DNA from: Eubacterium sp. 1001713B170207_170306_E7
GTDB taxonomy: Bacteria > Bacillota > Clostridia > Eubacteriales > Eubacteriaceae
Reading direction: 5' to 3'
Length of the DNA: 64,000 nt
NCBI RefSeq assembly: GCF_015547515.1
Contig: NZ_JADMVE010000003.1
Location: forward strand, 62,001 to 126,000
In this document: in pieces, positions 18,212 to 26,586 of the stretch
How positions within the stretch are numbered: the stretch's first letter is position 1
Layout of the letters: every line of letters begins with the position of its first letter
Notes under the pieces: model-generated
Seen by the model: only the letters and a program-made list of their open reading frames with translations
Told to the model about the DNA's origin: nothing
Database searches by the model: none
Position numbers and translations under genes: made by a program

Positions 18212-18255
18212 GTCAGCCTCCTTTGAGATTATTTTACCTCAAAGAGGGCAGTTTG

Positions 18256-18558
18256 TCATCTGCGGTTACTTTCAATCATATGTTTGACCACTAAAACAGG
18301 ATGATGAAGAAGCATTCTGGGTCCTGAAAAGCGCATAACCTCCTGTACCCGCTTTCGCATCGCTGGTTTGTAGCAGTGAACCGGACAATGACTGCAAAAT
18401 GACTTTGAATCCTGAAAAGGACATCGTTCCAGGCGGCCCAGCGCGTAATCGAGAAGTGCCTGGCAGTCAGGACACAGTGCTTTGTGATGGTGTTTTTTTG
18501 AGCAATAGAGGCGGATCATTTCTTCAACAATACGCTGTTCAGATTTTACACATGCCAT
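18256..18558 (-). CDS. YgbA-like 'nitrous oxide-stimulated promoter' family protein
   Basis: 100 residues with seven cysteines, including CSKKHH, LCPDCQALL, RCPF, FCSHCPVHC and the conserved tail YKPAMRKRVQEVMRFSGPRMLLHHP. This pattern belongs to the YgbA_NO family, whose E. coli member is induced by nitrosative stress; the cysteines could bind metal. Start ATG overlaps the stop of the ABC gene upstream (TGATG), so it belongs to the exporter operon. Confidence 0.8.
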   Translation of the reverse strand: MACVKSEQRIVEEMIRLYCSKKHHHKALCPDCQALLDYALGRLERCPFQDSKSFCSHCPVHCYKPAMRKRVQEVMRFSGPRMLLHHPVLVVKHMIESNRR

Positions 18559-20210
18559 CAGGAGAGCCTCCCATTTTCTATCGAATAATCAAGATCAGTG
18601 ATACCCATGGTGGAACGCCTGTGAGAAACCAGTACAACCGTATGATCAGCGGCATGCTCCCGGATGGATTTCAAAATAATCCCTTCATTCAGGCTGTCCA
18701 GATTACTGGTCGGCTCATCCAGCAGGATAAAGGGCGCCTGGTGCAAAAAGGCACGGGCCAGCCCAATACGCTGGCGCTCTCCCCCTGACAGGGACTCACC
18801 AAGTTCGCCTACCGGCGTATCGTAGCCTTTTGGAAGCTGGGAAATAAAGTCATGAATAGAGGCTTTTTTGGCGGCTTCGGCGACTTCTTTATCACTGGCG
18901 TTTAAACGTGCAATACGGATATTTGCTCCAATGGTATCATTAAAGAGGTAAGTGCTTTGAGTGACATAGCTTTCATTTTCACGCAGACTATGTGTATTGA
19001 CTTCGCGGATATCATGACCAGACAACTGGAGACTGCCAGACTGGCGGTCCCAGAAGCGCATGAGCAGTTTAAGTAAGGTAGACTTCCCTGAACCGCTCTT
19101 TCCATGAATGCCGATAACTTTGGAGTCTGGAAAATCCATGGTAATCTTGTCAAGGATTGTTTCGGCGTCGTAGGAAAAGGACAGGTCTTTACATGCCCCT
19201 CCGTCAAACGTGATGTCTGCGCCGTTTTCTACGACCCGGACAACCGGGCTCTCATCCAGAATATCCAGCACCCGTTCCCCGGCGGCAAAGGTTTGAAGCA
19301 GATTGTTTGAAAGACTGCTGAGCGCTGCGGTTGGACCAAAGGAGCTAAACAAAGCAATAACCGGAATTAATACGCCCTCAAAGCCAAGAAGCCCCTGGCG
19401 CATTAATAGAATAGACGTAAAGAGCATTGCAAGATCAAAAAACAAAATAGCTGTATTGGTGACAGCGGCAGACAAACCCTCCTGGCTTTTCAGCGCTTTT
19501 TGCTGAATATCGAGCTCATCGGACTGACGTGTGATTTCAGTTAGGCGTGAAGGTCCGGAATGGTACTGGATACATTCTTTTAAACCGCGCAGGCTGTCCA
19601 GAAAATAAGTATTAAGCGCACCAAAAAGTCTGCGATAGCTTCTTCCTTTTTCTGAGCCCAGGTGAGAGGCGGCCGCGGGAATGACGAACCCGACGCAAAG
19701 GTAAGCAATGGCCGCGATGAGGCCAAGCAAAGGGTGGAAGTGCCCAATAAAGATGACCATAATTAAGGAGGTGATTATGGCAATGGCAATCGGAGCAATA
19801 GTGTGCGCATAAAATACCTCAAGAAGCTCGATGTCACCGGTAATAACTGCGATCAAATTGCCTTTATCGCGTCCTTCCAGCTTTGCAGGGGAGAGCTTGC
19901 GTATGGCTTTAAAGACCTTGTCACGGATAATAGCAAGAAGCTTAAAGGCAATATAGTGGCCGCTGGCCTGCTCAATGTAATGAAGGATGCCGCGCATAAG
20001 TCCCAGAATCAGGATGATGATAAAAAGCAGCCCCAAATCGAATTTTATAATATCTAAAACAGAGAGAATGCCATAACCACCCAAAATGGTAATAAAGATC
20101 GCGCATAAATAGCCTGCGATTCCCATAAGAATGGTAAGCAGCATGATGTGAATTAATGGTTTAACCAGCCCGATAAGCCGTGCCATGATTGAGATGGGAT
20201 TTCTGCGCAT
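18558..20210 (-). CDS. ABC exporter half-transporter (second of a pair)
   Basis: About 550 residues from MRRNPISIMARLIG, behind AAGGAG at 10 nt; the open frame upstream of that is not expected to be translated. Six-helix ABC-exporter membrane domain (1-310) and an ATPase domain with Walker A GKSGSGKST, signature SLSGGERQRIGLARA, Walker B FILLDEPTSNLD and switch VLVSHRRS. It overlaps the preceding half-transporter gene by 50 bp and surely forms a heterodimer with it. The pair looks CydDC-like in layout, but no cytochrome bd genes are near. Position in the iron-linked operon suggests transport of a metal, haem or thiol compound (inference). Confidence 0.88.
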   Translation of the reverse strand: MRRNPISIMARLIGLVKPLIHIMLLTILMGIAGYLCAIFITILGGYGILSVLDIIKFDLGLLFIIILILGLMRGILHYIEQASGHYIAFKLLAIIRDKVFKAIRKLSPAKLEGRDKGNLIAVITGDIELLEVFYAHTIAPIAIAIITSLIMVIFIGHFHPLLGLIAAIAYLCVGFVIPAAASHLGSEKGRSYRRLFGALNTYFLDSLRGLKECIQYHSGPSRLTEITRQSDELDIQQKALKSQEGLSAAVTNTAILFFDLAMLFTSILLMRQGLLGFEGVLIPVIALFSSFGPTAALSSLSNNLLQTFAAGERVLDILDESPVVRVVENGADITFDGGACKDLSFSYDAETILDKITMDFPDSKVIGIHGKSGSGKSTLLKLLMRFWDRQSGSLQLSGHDIREVNTHSLRENESYVTQSTYLFNDTIGANIRIARLNASDKEVAEAAKKASIHDFISQLPKGYDTPVGELGESLSGGERQRIGLARAFLHQAPFILLDEPTSNLDSLNEGIILKSIREHAADHTVVLVSHRRSTMGITDLDYSIENGRLS

Positions 20211-21945
20211 AAACGGGTTTCTCCTTTCCATAGTTTTCAAGGGATGTCTGAGTAAAGCAGAGATCAGCATAATAGCTGCTGTTTTCCAGAAGTTCAGGGT
20301 GTGTTCCAGACGCGATGATACGTCCTTTATATAAAACATAAATCTGATCAGCTGAACGCACATTGGCCAGCCGGTGGGAAATCAGTATAACGGTTTTGGT
20401 ATGGGCCAGAGCTTCGATAACGGACATGATTTGTTCCTCGCTTTCCGCGTCTATATTGGAAGTTGCCTCATCGAAAATATAGATTTCGGAGTTGTGGAGC
20501 AGCGCTCTGGCAAGGGCGAGCCGCTGACTTTGTCCGCCGGAGAGGTTTGAGCCGTTCTCCAGTATACAGGTATCCAGCCCCTGCTGCTCCATAAGAAAAT
20601 CATAAAGGCAAACGCGTTTAAGCGTATTATACAGCACTTCATCACTGGCGGTTGGCTGAGCGATCAAAAGATTATCCCGAACGCTTCCCTTGAAGATCAT
20701 ACTGTTATGGCTAATGAGGGTGATGTTTTCCATAATGCTGGCTTCAGACAGGGATTTTAGATTTTGCTGTCCAATGCAGATATCCCCGCTGTAACTCTGA
20801 TGAGCGCCCATAATCAGCGAAGCAATGGTACTTTTGCCACTACCAGATTCTCCGACAATGGATATAAATTTCCCCTTTGGAATGCTCAAAGAGACGTCTT
20901 CCAGGACAGGGCGTTCGGCGTCGTAAGAAAACGCGATATGACGCAGATGAATATCCGCATTTTGGGGATCAACGATGCCGTCAGCTTGAGCAGGTTCTTC
21001 AAGGTTAAGCAATCGGAAAATTTTATCCGATGCGGCCATTCCGTTCATTGCGATGTGGAAAAAAGAACCCAGCAGGCGCAGTGGAATAAAAAACTCTGCA
21101 GAAAGCATAATCAACGCAAAGGTACCGCCAAAAGAGATATTTCCTTTCATAAATTCTGTGATCGCTAAAATAATACCAATGGCAGCGCCGCCATATGCAA
21201 TAATGTCCATGACGGTTACGGAGTTTAACTGCATGGTGAGAACCTTCATGGTGATTTTTCGGAATTTTTCAGATTGAGCATTCATTTCTTCATTTTTATA
21301 CTGGTCGGCTTCGTAAATTTTAAGGGTTGTTAATCCCTGAAGATTTTCCAGAAAGCTGTCACCCAATTCTGTATAGGTACTCCAATATTTTGAAAGAAGT
21401 CTTTTGGCAATTTTCTGTACAGCCACGATTGAAACAGGGATAAGCGGTACACAAATCAGAAGAATCAGCGCTGTTTTCAGATTAATAAAAGACAAAACAG
21501 CAAAAAGCGTTATGGGGGCAAGAAGACTATAAAACAGCTGGGGAAGATATTTACCAAAATAAATATCTAATTGTTCAACGCCTTCTACGGAAACCTGGAC
21601 CACCTCAGCCGTCGAGATTCTTTCGTTGTAGCTTATGCCCAGGCGTAGCAGTTTTTTATATATTTTTTCACGCAGTGTTTTTTTGACACCAGAGGAGGCC
21701 GCATAGGACATTTTTGATGCCATGAGAGTAGCGGCAAAACGCACAATCAGAGCGATGAAAATGATTATCAGAGAGCCGGATATCTCAATGCTTTCAATAC
21801 CACCCGTTAAAATGTTCTGTAGTAACCAGGCGATAGTAAAAATAATTGTCATATTTGCCAAAAGGCAAACCCAGTTAAAAAAAACATTTAAGAAAATATA
21901 CCGGTTAGCCTTGCCCATCATTTGTGTCAGGCGTTTATCAATCAT
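20161..21945 (-). CDS. ABC exporter half-transporter (first of a pair)
   Basis: 594 residues. Six-helix membrane domain with KKTLREKIYKKLLRLGISYNERISTAEVVQVSVEGVEQ (coupling region), then an ATPase domain: Walker A GESGSGKST, signature NLSGGQSQRLALARA, Walker B IYIFDEATSNID, switch ILISHRLANV. The start overlaps the end of the DUF454 gene by 8 bp. The C-terminal tail (about 35 residues after the ATPase) is read in the same stretch as the start of the next gene. Confidence 0.88.
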   Translation of the reverse strand: MIDKRLTQMMGKANRYIFLNVFFNWVCLLANMTIIFTIAWLLQNILTGGIESIEISGSLIIIFIALIVRFAATLMASKMSYAASSGVKKTLREKIYKKLLRLGISYNERISTAEVVQVSVEGVEQLDIYFGKYLPQLFYSLLAPITLFAVLSFINLKTALILLICVPLIPVSIVAVQKIAKRLLSKYWSTYTELGDSFLENLQGLTTLKIYEADQYKNEEMNAQSEKFRKITMKVLTMQLNSVTVMDIIAYGGAAIGIILAITEFMKGNISFGGTFALIMLSAEFFIPLRLLGSFFHIAMNGMAASDKIFRLLNLEEPAQADGIVDPQNADIHLRHIAFSYDAERPVLEDVSLSIPKGKFISIVGESGSGKSTIASLIMGAHQSYSGDICIGQQNLKSLSEASIMENITLISHNSMIFKGSVRDNLLIAQPTASDEVLYNTLKRVCLYDFLMEQQGLDTCILENGSNLSGGQSQRLALARALLHNSEIYIFDEATSNIDAESEEQIMSVIEALAHTKTVILISHRLANVRSADQIYVLYKGRIIASGTHPELLENSSYYADLCFTQTSLENYGKEKPVYAQKSHLNHGTAYRAG

Positions 21946-22312
21946 TCTGGACCTCCCGGATCGTTTTAATCCTGAAAATAAAATAGTAATATTTAAAGAT
22001 TATTACCGCAATGATAAGAATGCGCGCATAAATAACATCTACCAGACAAAATGCAAGAATCAGCATCGCAGACGCAAAGGATAAAAGAGAAATCTTAGTT
22101 TTTAAAGTCATGGAGCGTTCCTTAACAAAGCTGTCCAAATGCTTTTGATAAATGCGGGTGCTTAGAAACCAATCATTAAACCGCTTACTGCCACGTGCGA
22201 AGCAATAGCTTGCGACAAGAAGAAAAGGGGTGGTTGGGAGCACCGGCAATATAACGCCGATAGCCCCAAGACCAAAAAATAAAAAACCAATAATAAGGTA
22301 CAGTGTTTTCAT
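21938..22312 (-). CDS. DUF454 (YbaN-like) inner membrane protein
   Basis: 124 residues with the family pattern: helix 3-30 containing GAIGVILPVLPTTPFLLVASYCFARGSKRF, then WFLSTRIYQKHLDSFVKERSMTLKTKISLL and two close helices at 75-112. Function of the family is unknown; it recurs near haem and iron genes. It lies between the P-type ATPase gene (22 bp) and the ABC pair (overlap), so all are one operon. Confidence 0.88.
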   Translation of the reverse strand: MKTLYLIIGFLFFGLGAIGVILPVLPTTPFLLVASYCFARGSKRFNDWFLSTRIYQKHLDSFVKERSMTLKTKISLLSFASAMLILAFCLVDVIYARILIIAVIIFKYYYFIFRIKTIREVQND

Positions 22313-22334
22313 AAAATTCCTTTCAGATAATCAA

Positions 22335-24425
22335 TCACACAGGCGCCTTTAAACAGGGCCGCATACTGGCCGCACTGATAAACATTGTAGAAAAATTGTG
22401 TAAAAAAGCAGAGGTAGCCGGTGGAATAAATCCGACCAGTCCGCCCGCCAGCAGAAGGCTGTTAAATCCAATAATAATATAAAAATTTTTCTGAATACGT
22501 TCCAGTAGAGACTGGCTAAGGCGCCGCAGAGTAATCAGCTCTCTGAGATCTGTGCTGAGTAAAGTGATATCTGCAACCTCACGGGCAATGTCCGAAGAAT
22601 CTTTCATGGAAACAGAGACATTTGCGGCCGCCAAAGCTGGTGAGTCGTTAATACCATCTCCTACCATGATAACCTTGTGACCATCTTCCTTTAAACCTTT
22701 GATGACCGAGGCTTTATCTTCCGGTAATATTTGAGCCTGATACTCAGTAATGCCAAGCTGGGCTGAGACATCCCGGGCGGCTTCGTCACTGTCGCCAGTA
22801 AGCATAATAATTTTATCTATGCCTGATTTACGGAGTGCCTGTATTGTCTCAGCAGCTTCGGGCCGGAGTGGATCATCAATACAAATCATACCGGCCAATG
22901 CGTCACCCAGAGCCAGAAAAATCGTCGATTTGCCATGCCATTTTTCCAGGATAATGGACTTTTGTTCAGGTGTTACAGGGATCCCTTCATCTTCCACAAT
23001 GAAATGGTAGCTGCCAATCAGCGCTTTTTTATTGTGAAGCTTTGAACGTATCCCATGTGCGACAATATACTCTACTTCAGCATGTTCTTCGCGGTGCTTT
23101 AAATTTTCCTCCTCTGCTTTACGAACAATGGCGTGGGCAACACTGTGGGGAAAATGTTCTTCAAGACATGCAGAAGTTCGCAGAACTTCGGTCCTGTCGT
23201 ATGGTGGAAAGGGAATGACTTCACCAACACTGGGGGAAGCAACCGTAAGTGTACCTGTTTTGTCAAAAACAATGGTGTCGGCCTGAGCATAGGACTCAAG
23301 GAATTTTCCGCCTTTTATGACGATTTTATGGTTAGCCGCTTCATGCATGGCAGAGATAACAGAGATCGGGGTCGCAAGCTTAATGGCGCAGGAGTAATCA
23401 ACCAGCAGGACAGAGGCGGCTTTTGTTGCGTTTCTGGTGAACAAAAACGCCAAACCAGAGGCTAAAAAACTAAAGGGTACAATCGAATCTGCTAATTTTT
23501 CAGCACGACTTTGGACATCAGCCTTCAGGCTTTCTGACTGGTCAATGAGCTCAATAATTTTGTTCATACGGGTTCCATTTCCAATGGCACGAACCTTTAT
23601 AACAATGCTGCCGTCTTCAATGACAGTTCCGGCATAAACAGAATCATCTTCTTTTTTTAAGACGGATTGGGATTCGCCGGTCATGCAGGCCTCATTAATA
23701 TAGGCTTCACCTTTACAGATGCTGCCATCTACGGGGATAGTACCGCTGGTACGAACGATAATAATATCGTTTTCTTCGAGCTGGCCGATTGGTGTGCTGA
23801 TAAATTCACCTGAGTGGTCTTGTTTCCACACAGTATCAACATTGACAGACAAACTGCCTGCCAAAGCCAGCTTGGTTTTTTTTCTGGTATAGTCTTCCAG
23901 TAAATCTGAGAGCGAAAGAAGAAACATAATAGAGCTGGCGGTTCCATAATCTCCCTGCATTAAAGAAACCCCAATGGAAGACGCGTCTAAAACATCAACA
24001 TTAACATGGAAATTAAGCAAACTTTTTATACCGCGTAAGACATAGGGGACAGCGCGTAACAAAGTGATCGCATGGCGCACGGGAGAAGGAAGAAACCCTC
24101 GAAAAAGAAAGCGGCGTACAATCTTAAATGCAAGCGCATATTGAAAATCCGCGTCAACTTCAGTGGTGGTGTCTCTTTCGGATTGAGGTATGACAGGAAG
24201 CTTTGCCGGCACCAGAGCGTCAATAAAATCTAGAAGCAGGGAGCGAGAGTCATCGACATAAAAAATTAAAAGGCTTCCGTTAACACTGGAAGCCTTTGCG
24301 TCGGTAACTATGGTTTGCGCCATCAAAACAGAAGTTATACTGTAGCCTTCATCAGGGGAAAAAGCATTACGTCCGCAACGCAGACGAATGCGTCCGGGCA
24401 GATCGTGAACGATGGTGTATTTCAT
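22335..24425 (-). CDS. P1B-type metal ATPase with SCA motif (P1B-6, ferrosome FezB-like)
   Basis: 696 residues. N-terminal HMA-like domain (1-75, HDLPGRIRLRC) without a CxxC metal site, then a helix-rich part, the actuator loop CMTGES at about 245, the membrane metal motif SCA at 345-347 (DYSCAIKLATP), phosphorylation site DKTGT with Asp388, GDSDEAA and GDGINDSPAL. In the published subgrouping, SCA marks P1B-6, the ATPase type found in ferrosome (Fez) gene clusters, where it loads iron into membrane-bound iron phosphate granules. The DUF6110 gene upstream and DUF454 downstream are tightly spaced. Metal specificity is inferred, not shown. Confidence 0.85.
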   Translation of the reverse strand: MKYTIVHDLPGRIRLRCGRNAFSPDEGYSITSVLMAQTIVTDAKASSVNGSLLIFYVDDSRSLLLDFIDALVPAKLPVIPQSERDTTTEVDADFQYALAFKIVRRFLFRGFLPSPVRHAITLLRAVPYVLRGIKSLLNFHVNVDVLDASSIGVSLMQGDYGTASSIMFLLSLSDLLEDYTRKKTKLALAGSLSVNVDTVWKQDHSGEFISTPIGQLEENDIIIVRTSGTIPVDGSICKGEAYINEACMTGESQSVLKKEDDSVYAGTVIEDGSIVIKVRAIGNGTRMNKIIELIDQSESLKADVQSRAEKLADSIVPFSFLASGLAFLFTRNATKAASVLLVDYSCAIKLATPISVISAMHEAANHKIVIKGGKFLESYAQADTIVFDKTGTLTVASPSVGEVIPFPPYDRTEVLRTSACLEEHFPHSVAHAIVRKAEEENLKHREEHAEVEYIVAHGIRSKLHNKKALIGSYHFIVEDEGIPVTPEQKSIILEKWHGKSTIFLALGDALAGMICIDDPLRPEAAETIQALRKSGIDKIIMLTGDSDEAARDVSAQLGITEYQAQILPEDKASVIKGLKEDGHKVIMVGDGINDSPALAAANVSVSMKDSSDIAREVADITLLSTDLRELITLRRLSQSLLERIQKNFYIIIGFNSLLLAGGLVGFIPPATSAFLHNFSTMFISAASMRPCLKAPV

Positions 24426-24439
24426 AGTTTGGATACCTC

Positions 24440-24682
24440 TTATTCTCCAGCAGATTCAGCTTTTTTTGACTCAAGCTTTGCTTCATAACAGAGGTCAACA
24501 GCATCTTCTTTAATATTTTCGTACATCACTTTGGCATCATCCTGTAATTTCATGCCAGAAGCTAATGTGTTTACAAAAAACTTATGGGCGCACTTACTCT
24601 TTAATGCCTTCACCCCCAAAGTAGCGGCGGCAATGCCACCAATAAAAAAAGTTAACTTGTCATTCTCTAAAATATTTTTCAC
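24440..24682 (-). CDS. DUF6110-like small membrane protein
   Basis: About 80 residues from the GTG at 24682, which follows AAAGGAG at 8 nt (a TTG two codons earlier is less well placed). One hydrophobic glycine-rich segment FFIGGIAAATLGVKALK is followed by an acidic/basic amphipathic tail with two cysteines. It lies 14 bp before the P1B-6 ATPase gene. Small glycine-rich membrane proteins next to such ATPases are a feature of ferrosome loci, so a structural or partner role is plausible. The family assignment is from memory of such neighbourhoods. Confidence 0.7.
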   Translation of the reverse strand: MKNILENDKLTFFIGGIAAATLGVKALKSKCAHKFFVNTLASGMKLQDDAKVMYENIKEDAVDLCYEAKLESKKAESAGE

Positions 24683-24736
24683 TATCAATACTCCTTTAAT
24701 TAGTTCTTTCTATTTTTGTTTTACGATCTGCACATA

Positions 24737-24752
24737 ATTAGAATAGGCTAAC
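24737..24752. promoter_or_regulatory. Candidate operator upstream of DUF6110-ATPase
   Basis: On the minus strand GTTAG-N6-CTAAT, one mismatch from the GTTAG-N6-CTAAC palindrome at 25445. I see no convincing promoter hexamers around it, so this is the weakest of the four related sites. Confidence 0.4.
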
Positions 24753-24772
24753 AGTTGCGCAAAAAAATAAAA

Positions 24773-24994
24773 CTACTCAACAATAATGCTTTCAGCATCC
24801 GCCTTTCTGAGGGAAAGCTCATAGCCGCGTACGGTTACTTCAATAGGATCGCCTAAGGGAGCAACTTTTCGGACAAAAATATCCACGCCTTTTGTAATGC
24901 CCATATCCATAATACGGCGCTTGATTGGTCCTTTGTTTTCAATTTTAACAACCTTTACTGTCTGACCACATGGAGTGGCTTTTAAAGTTTTCAT
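24773..24994 (-). CDS. FeoA domain protein
   Basis: 73 residues from the ATG at 24994 (AAGGAG 8 nt upstream; an ATG two codons earlier is too close). SH3-like FeoA fold with IENKGPIKRRIMDMGITKGVDIFVRKVAPLGDPIEVTVRGYELSLRKADAESI, matching family hallmarks. FeoA normally supports FeoB ferrous iron import, but no feoB is in the window. Second gene of a FeoA pair; the P1B-6 ATPase operon follows 90 bp downstream. Confidence 0.92.
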   Translation of the reverse strand: MKTLKATPCGQTVKVVKIENKGPIKRRIMDMGITKGVDIFVRKVAPLGDPIEVTVRGYELSLRKADAESIIVE

Positions 24995-25006
24995 ATTCAT
25001 ATCTCC

Positions 25007-25225
25007 TTATTCGTTGATCATTATACGGTTGGCCATAGATTTATCGATAGCAACGCGTGTATCTTTAACATTGATGATCATGTTGCCGCCTAATTGTGAA
25101 ACAACAGTGACATTATCACCAATAACAAATCCCAAGCTATTCAAGAAACGTTTTGTTTCTTCTTTACCATTGATTTTCATTATTCTAACGGGTTCTCCCA
25201 TACGGGCCATGCTTAACGGCATCAT
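25007..25225 (-). CDS. FeoA domain protein (divergent paralogue)
   Basis: 72 residues (71 if the second ATG is used; AGGAGG is 5 and 8 nt away respectively). FeoA pattern MARMGEPVRIMKINGKEETKRFLNSLGFVIGDNVTVVSQLGGNMIINVKDTRVAIDKSMANRIMI. It differs strongly from the next FeoA, so the two may play distinct roles or form a heteromer. First gene of the leftward unit, with its own TTGACA promoter at 25289-25317. Confidence 0.9.
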   Translation of the reverse strand: MMPLSMARMGEPVRIMKINGKEETKRFLNSLGFVIGDNVTVVSQLGGNMIINVKDTRVAIDKSMANRIMINE

Positions 25226-25288
25226 TCATACCTCCTAATTCAGTTAGATGTTCATAAGAGTGTTAGTCGAATCTCATATCTTGCTTAA

Positions 25289-25317
25289 AGTTTAACCTTT
25301 TGTGATAATATTGTCAA
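25289..25317 (-). promoter_or_regulatory. Promoter of the feoA pair
   Basis: Minus strand TTGACA (25312-25317), 17-bp spacer, TAAACT (25289-25294). The leader of about 55 nt contains CTAAC half-sites, but not the full palindrome seen at the neighbouring promoters. Confidence 0.75.
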
Positions 25318-25404
25318 GAAAAATTTGGCGATTGATTCAATTTTATTTAGGAAAATGGAGCAGTATTAATTAATTTATAATGATTCTTATTTACGGGAAG
25401 GGTA

Positions 25405-25433
25405 TTGACAGAATAAAAAGCACATGCTAAGAT
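25405..25433 (+). promoter_or_regulatory. Promoter of DUF3793-flavodoxin
   Basis: TTGACA at 25405-25410, 17-bp spacer, TAAGAT at 25428-25433; expected start of transcription near 25440. Confidence 0.8.
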
Positions 25434-25444
25434 GTTTCCAGTTA

Positions 25445-25460
25445 GTTAGCTAGCTCTAAC
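25445..25460. promoter_or_regulatory. Operator palindrome at DUF3793-flavodoxin promoter
   Basis: GTTAGCTAGCTCTAAC: GTTAG and CTAAC arms with a 6-bp centre, placed at about +5 to +20. Its position after the -10 suits a repressor. Same layout at 27571 and 29313. Confidence 0.65.
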
Positions 25461-25516
25461 AATTACTTCGAAGTTAACATGAAACTACTGAACATGTAAA
25501 AGGGGAAATAAGACAA

Positions 25517-26080
25517 ATGCTAAATGATTTTGATAAATTACTGGGCTTTCATTGTGCCCCAACCCTAATGGGAATAAAAGAAGCAAACCTTATTTGCTGT
25601 GCCAAGAAGCAGTTTGCAGATATTTCGGTTTTACTGTCAGAATATAATGCTTTTATGAATTATAAAGACTTATATCTTGAACCGTTATGGGAAACAGAAC
25701 GGCGTATATTGATCCTGGTTTATCAAAAGAAAAGGCTTATGAAAAGTCTTAAAGACCCAAAAGTGATAGAATTTTTAAATAAATATGGTTATCAAGAGAA
25801 GATGAGCTTTAATGAACTGCTGGACAATCTTAAAAGAAATGTAAGTGCAGCGGGAGATTTTCCACATGAAATTGGCGTTTTTTTAGGATATCCCATAGAA
25901 GATGTTGAGGGATTTATTCTCAATAAAGGAAAAAATTGCCAGGCGTGTGGTTGTTGGAAGGTATATTCAGACGTTGAGAACAAATTAAAGCTTTTTGAAA
26001 AATATACCAAATGCCGTGATGTAGTTTGCAGCTACATTAATCGCGGAACGTCAATCAGACAATTGTTTCAGACTGGTTGA
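25517..26080 (+). CDS. DUF3793 family protein
   Basis: 187 residues. Diagnostic blocks: the N-terminal FHCAPTLMGIKEANLICCAKK, the central PHEIGVFLGYPIEDVEGFILNKGKNCQACGCWKVYSD, and LFEKYTKCRDVVCSYINRGTSIRQLF. The family is restricted largely to anaerobic Firmicutes, has many conserved cysteines, is often paired with a flavodoxin and iron genes, and has no known function. The flavodoxin gene follows after 23 bp. The conserved Cys set and pairing suggest a redox or metal-linked role (inference). Confidence 0.88.
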   Translation: MLNDFDKLLGFHCAPTLMGIKEANLICCAKKQFADISVLLSEYNAFMNYKDLYLEPLWETERRILILVYQKKRLMKSLKDPKVIEFLNKYGYQEKMSFNELLDNLKRNVSAAGDFPHEIGVFLGYPIEDVEGFILNKGKNCQACGCWKVYSDVENKLKLFEKYTKCRDVVCSYINRGTSIRQLFQTG

Positions 26081-26103
26081 AAAATGATTAAAGGAGAAAA
26101 ATA

Positions 26104-26532
26104 ATGGATAAAATTGCAGTTGTTTATTGGAGCGGTACAGGAAATACTGAGTTGATGGCGAATCGCATTGCGGACGGAATTGAAAAGGGCGGAAAAACCG
26201 CAGAGACATTTTTTGTAACAGATTTTAGTAAAGATAAAATTGCTGATTATGATCATATTGTCTTTGGATGTCCGTCTATGGGGGCAGAGGTGCTTGAAGA
26301 AGGCGACTTTGATCCGTTTTTTACTGATATTGAAGGAAGCTTGAGGGATAAAAAAGTAGCTTTATTTGGCTCTTATGGCTGGGGAGATGGCGAATGGATG
26401 AGAGATTGGGAAGACCGTGTCCGTGAGGCCGGTGCAGTGCTTTACGACGAAGGCTTGACGATTCAGGAAACGCCGGATAGTGACGGAGAGGAAGAGTGTG
26501 TTGATTTCGGGAAAGGATTTGCACAGTTTTAA
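26104..26532 (+). CDS. Flavodoxin
   Basis: 142 residues, short-chain flavodoxin. FMN phosphate loop YWSGTGNTELMA at 9-20, second loop FGCPSMGAEVLEEGDFDPFF near 60, third loop FGSYGWGDGEWM near 87. Electron carrier that replaces ferredoxin under iron limitation in many bacteria. Ribosome site AAAGGAG. Placement behind an operator-bearing promoter and beside feoA genes fits iron-responsive control. Confidence 0.95.
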   Translation: MDKIAVVYWSGTGNTELMANRIADGIEKGGKTAETFFVTDFSKDKIADYDHIVFGCPSMGAEVLEEGDFDPFFTDIEGSLRDKKVALFGSYGWGDGEWMRDWEDRVREAGAVLYDEGLTIQETPDSDGEEECVDFGKGFAQF

Positions 26533-26539
26533 TTTTACA

Positions 26540-26562
26540 GGCCGGTAGACTCCGGCCTTTTA
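26540..26562 (+). terminator. Terminator after flavodoxin
   Basis: GGCCGG and CCGGCC stem with a 6-nt loop and TTTT tail, 8 bp after the stop. It is a short stem, so read-through to the next gene is possible. Confidence 0.7.
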
Positions 26563-26586
26563 TCATTTATTTTGAAAGGACATAAT

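Noticed and set aside
18558-21945. Naming the ABC pair cydD/cydC
   Set aside because: Layout is similar, but no cytochrome bd genes are adjacent and no diagnostic residues are visible; left unnamed.
25226-25290. CTAAC/GTTAG half-sites before the feoA pair as a fifth operator
   Set aside because: The halves do not form the spaced inverted repeat seen at the other promoters.
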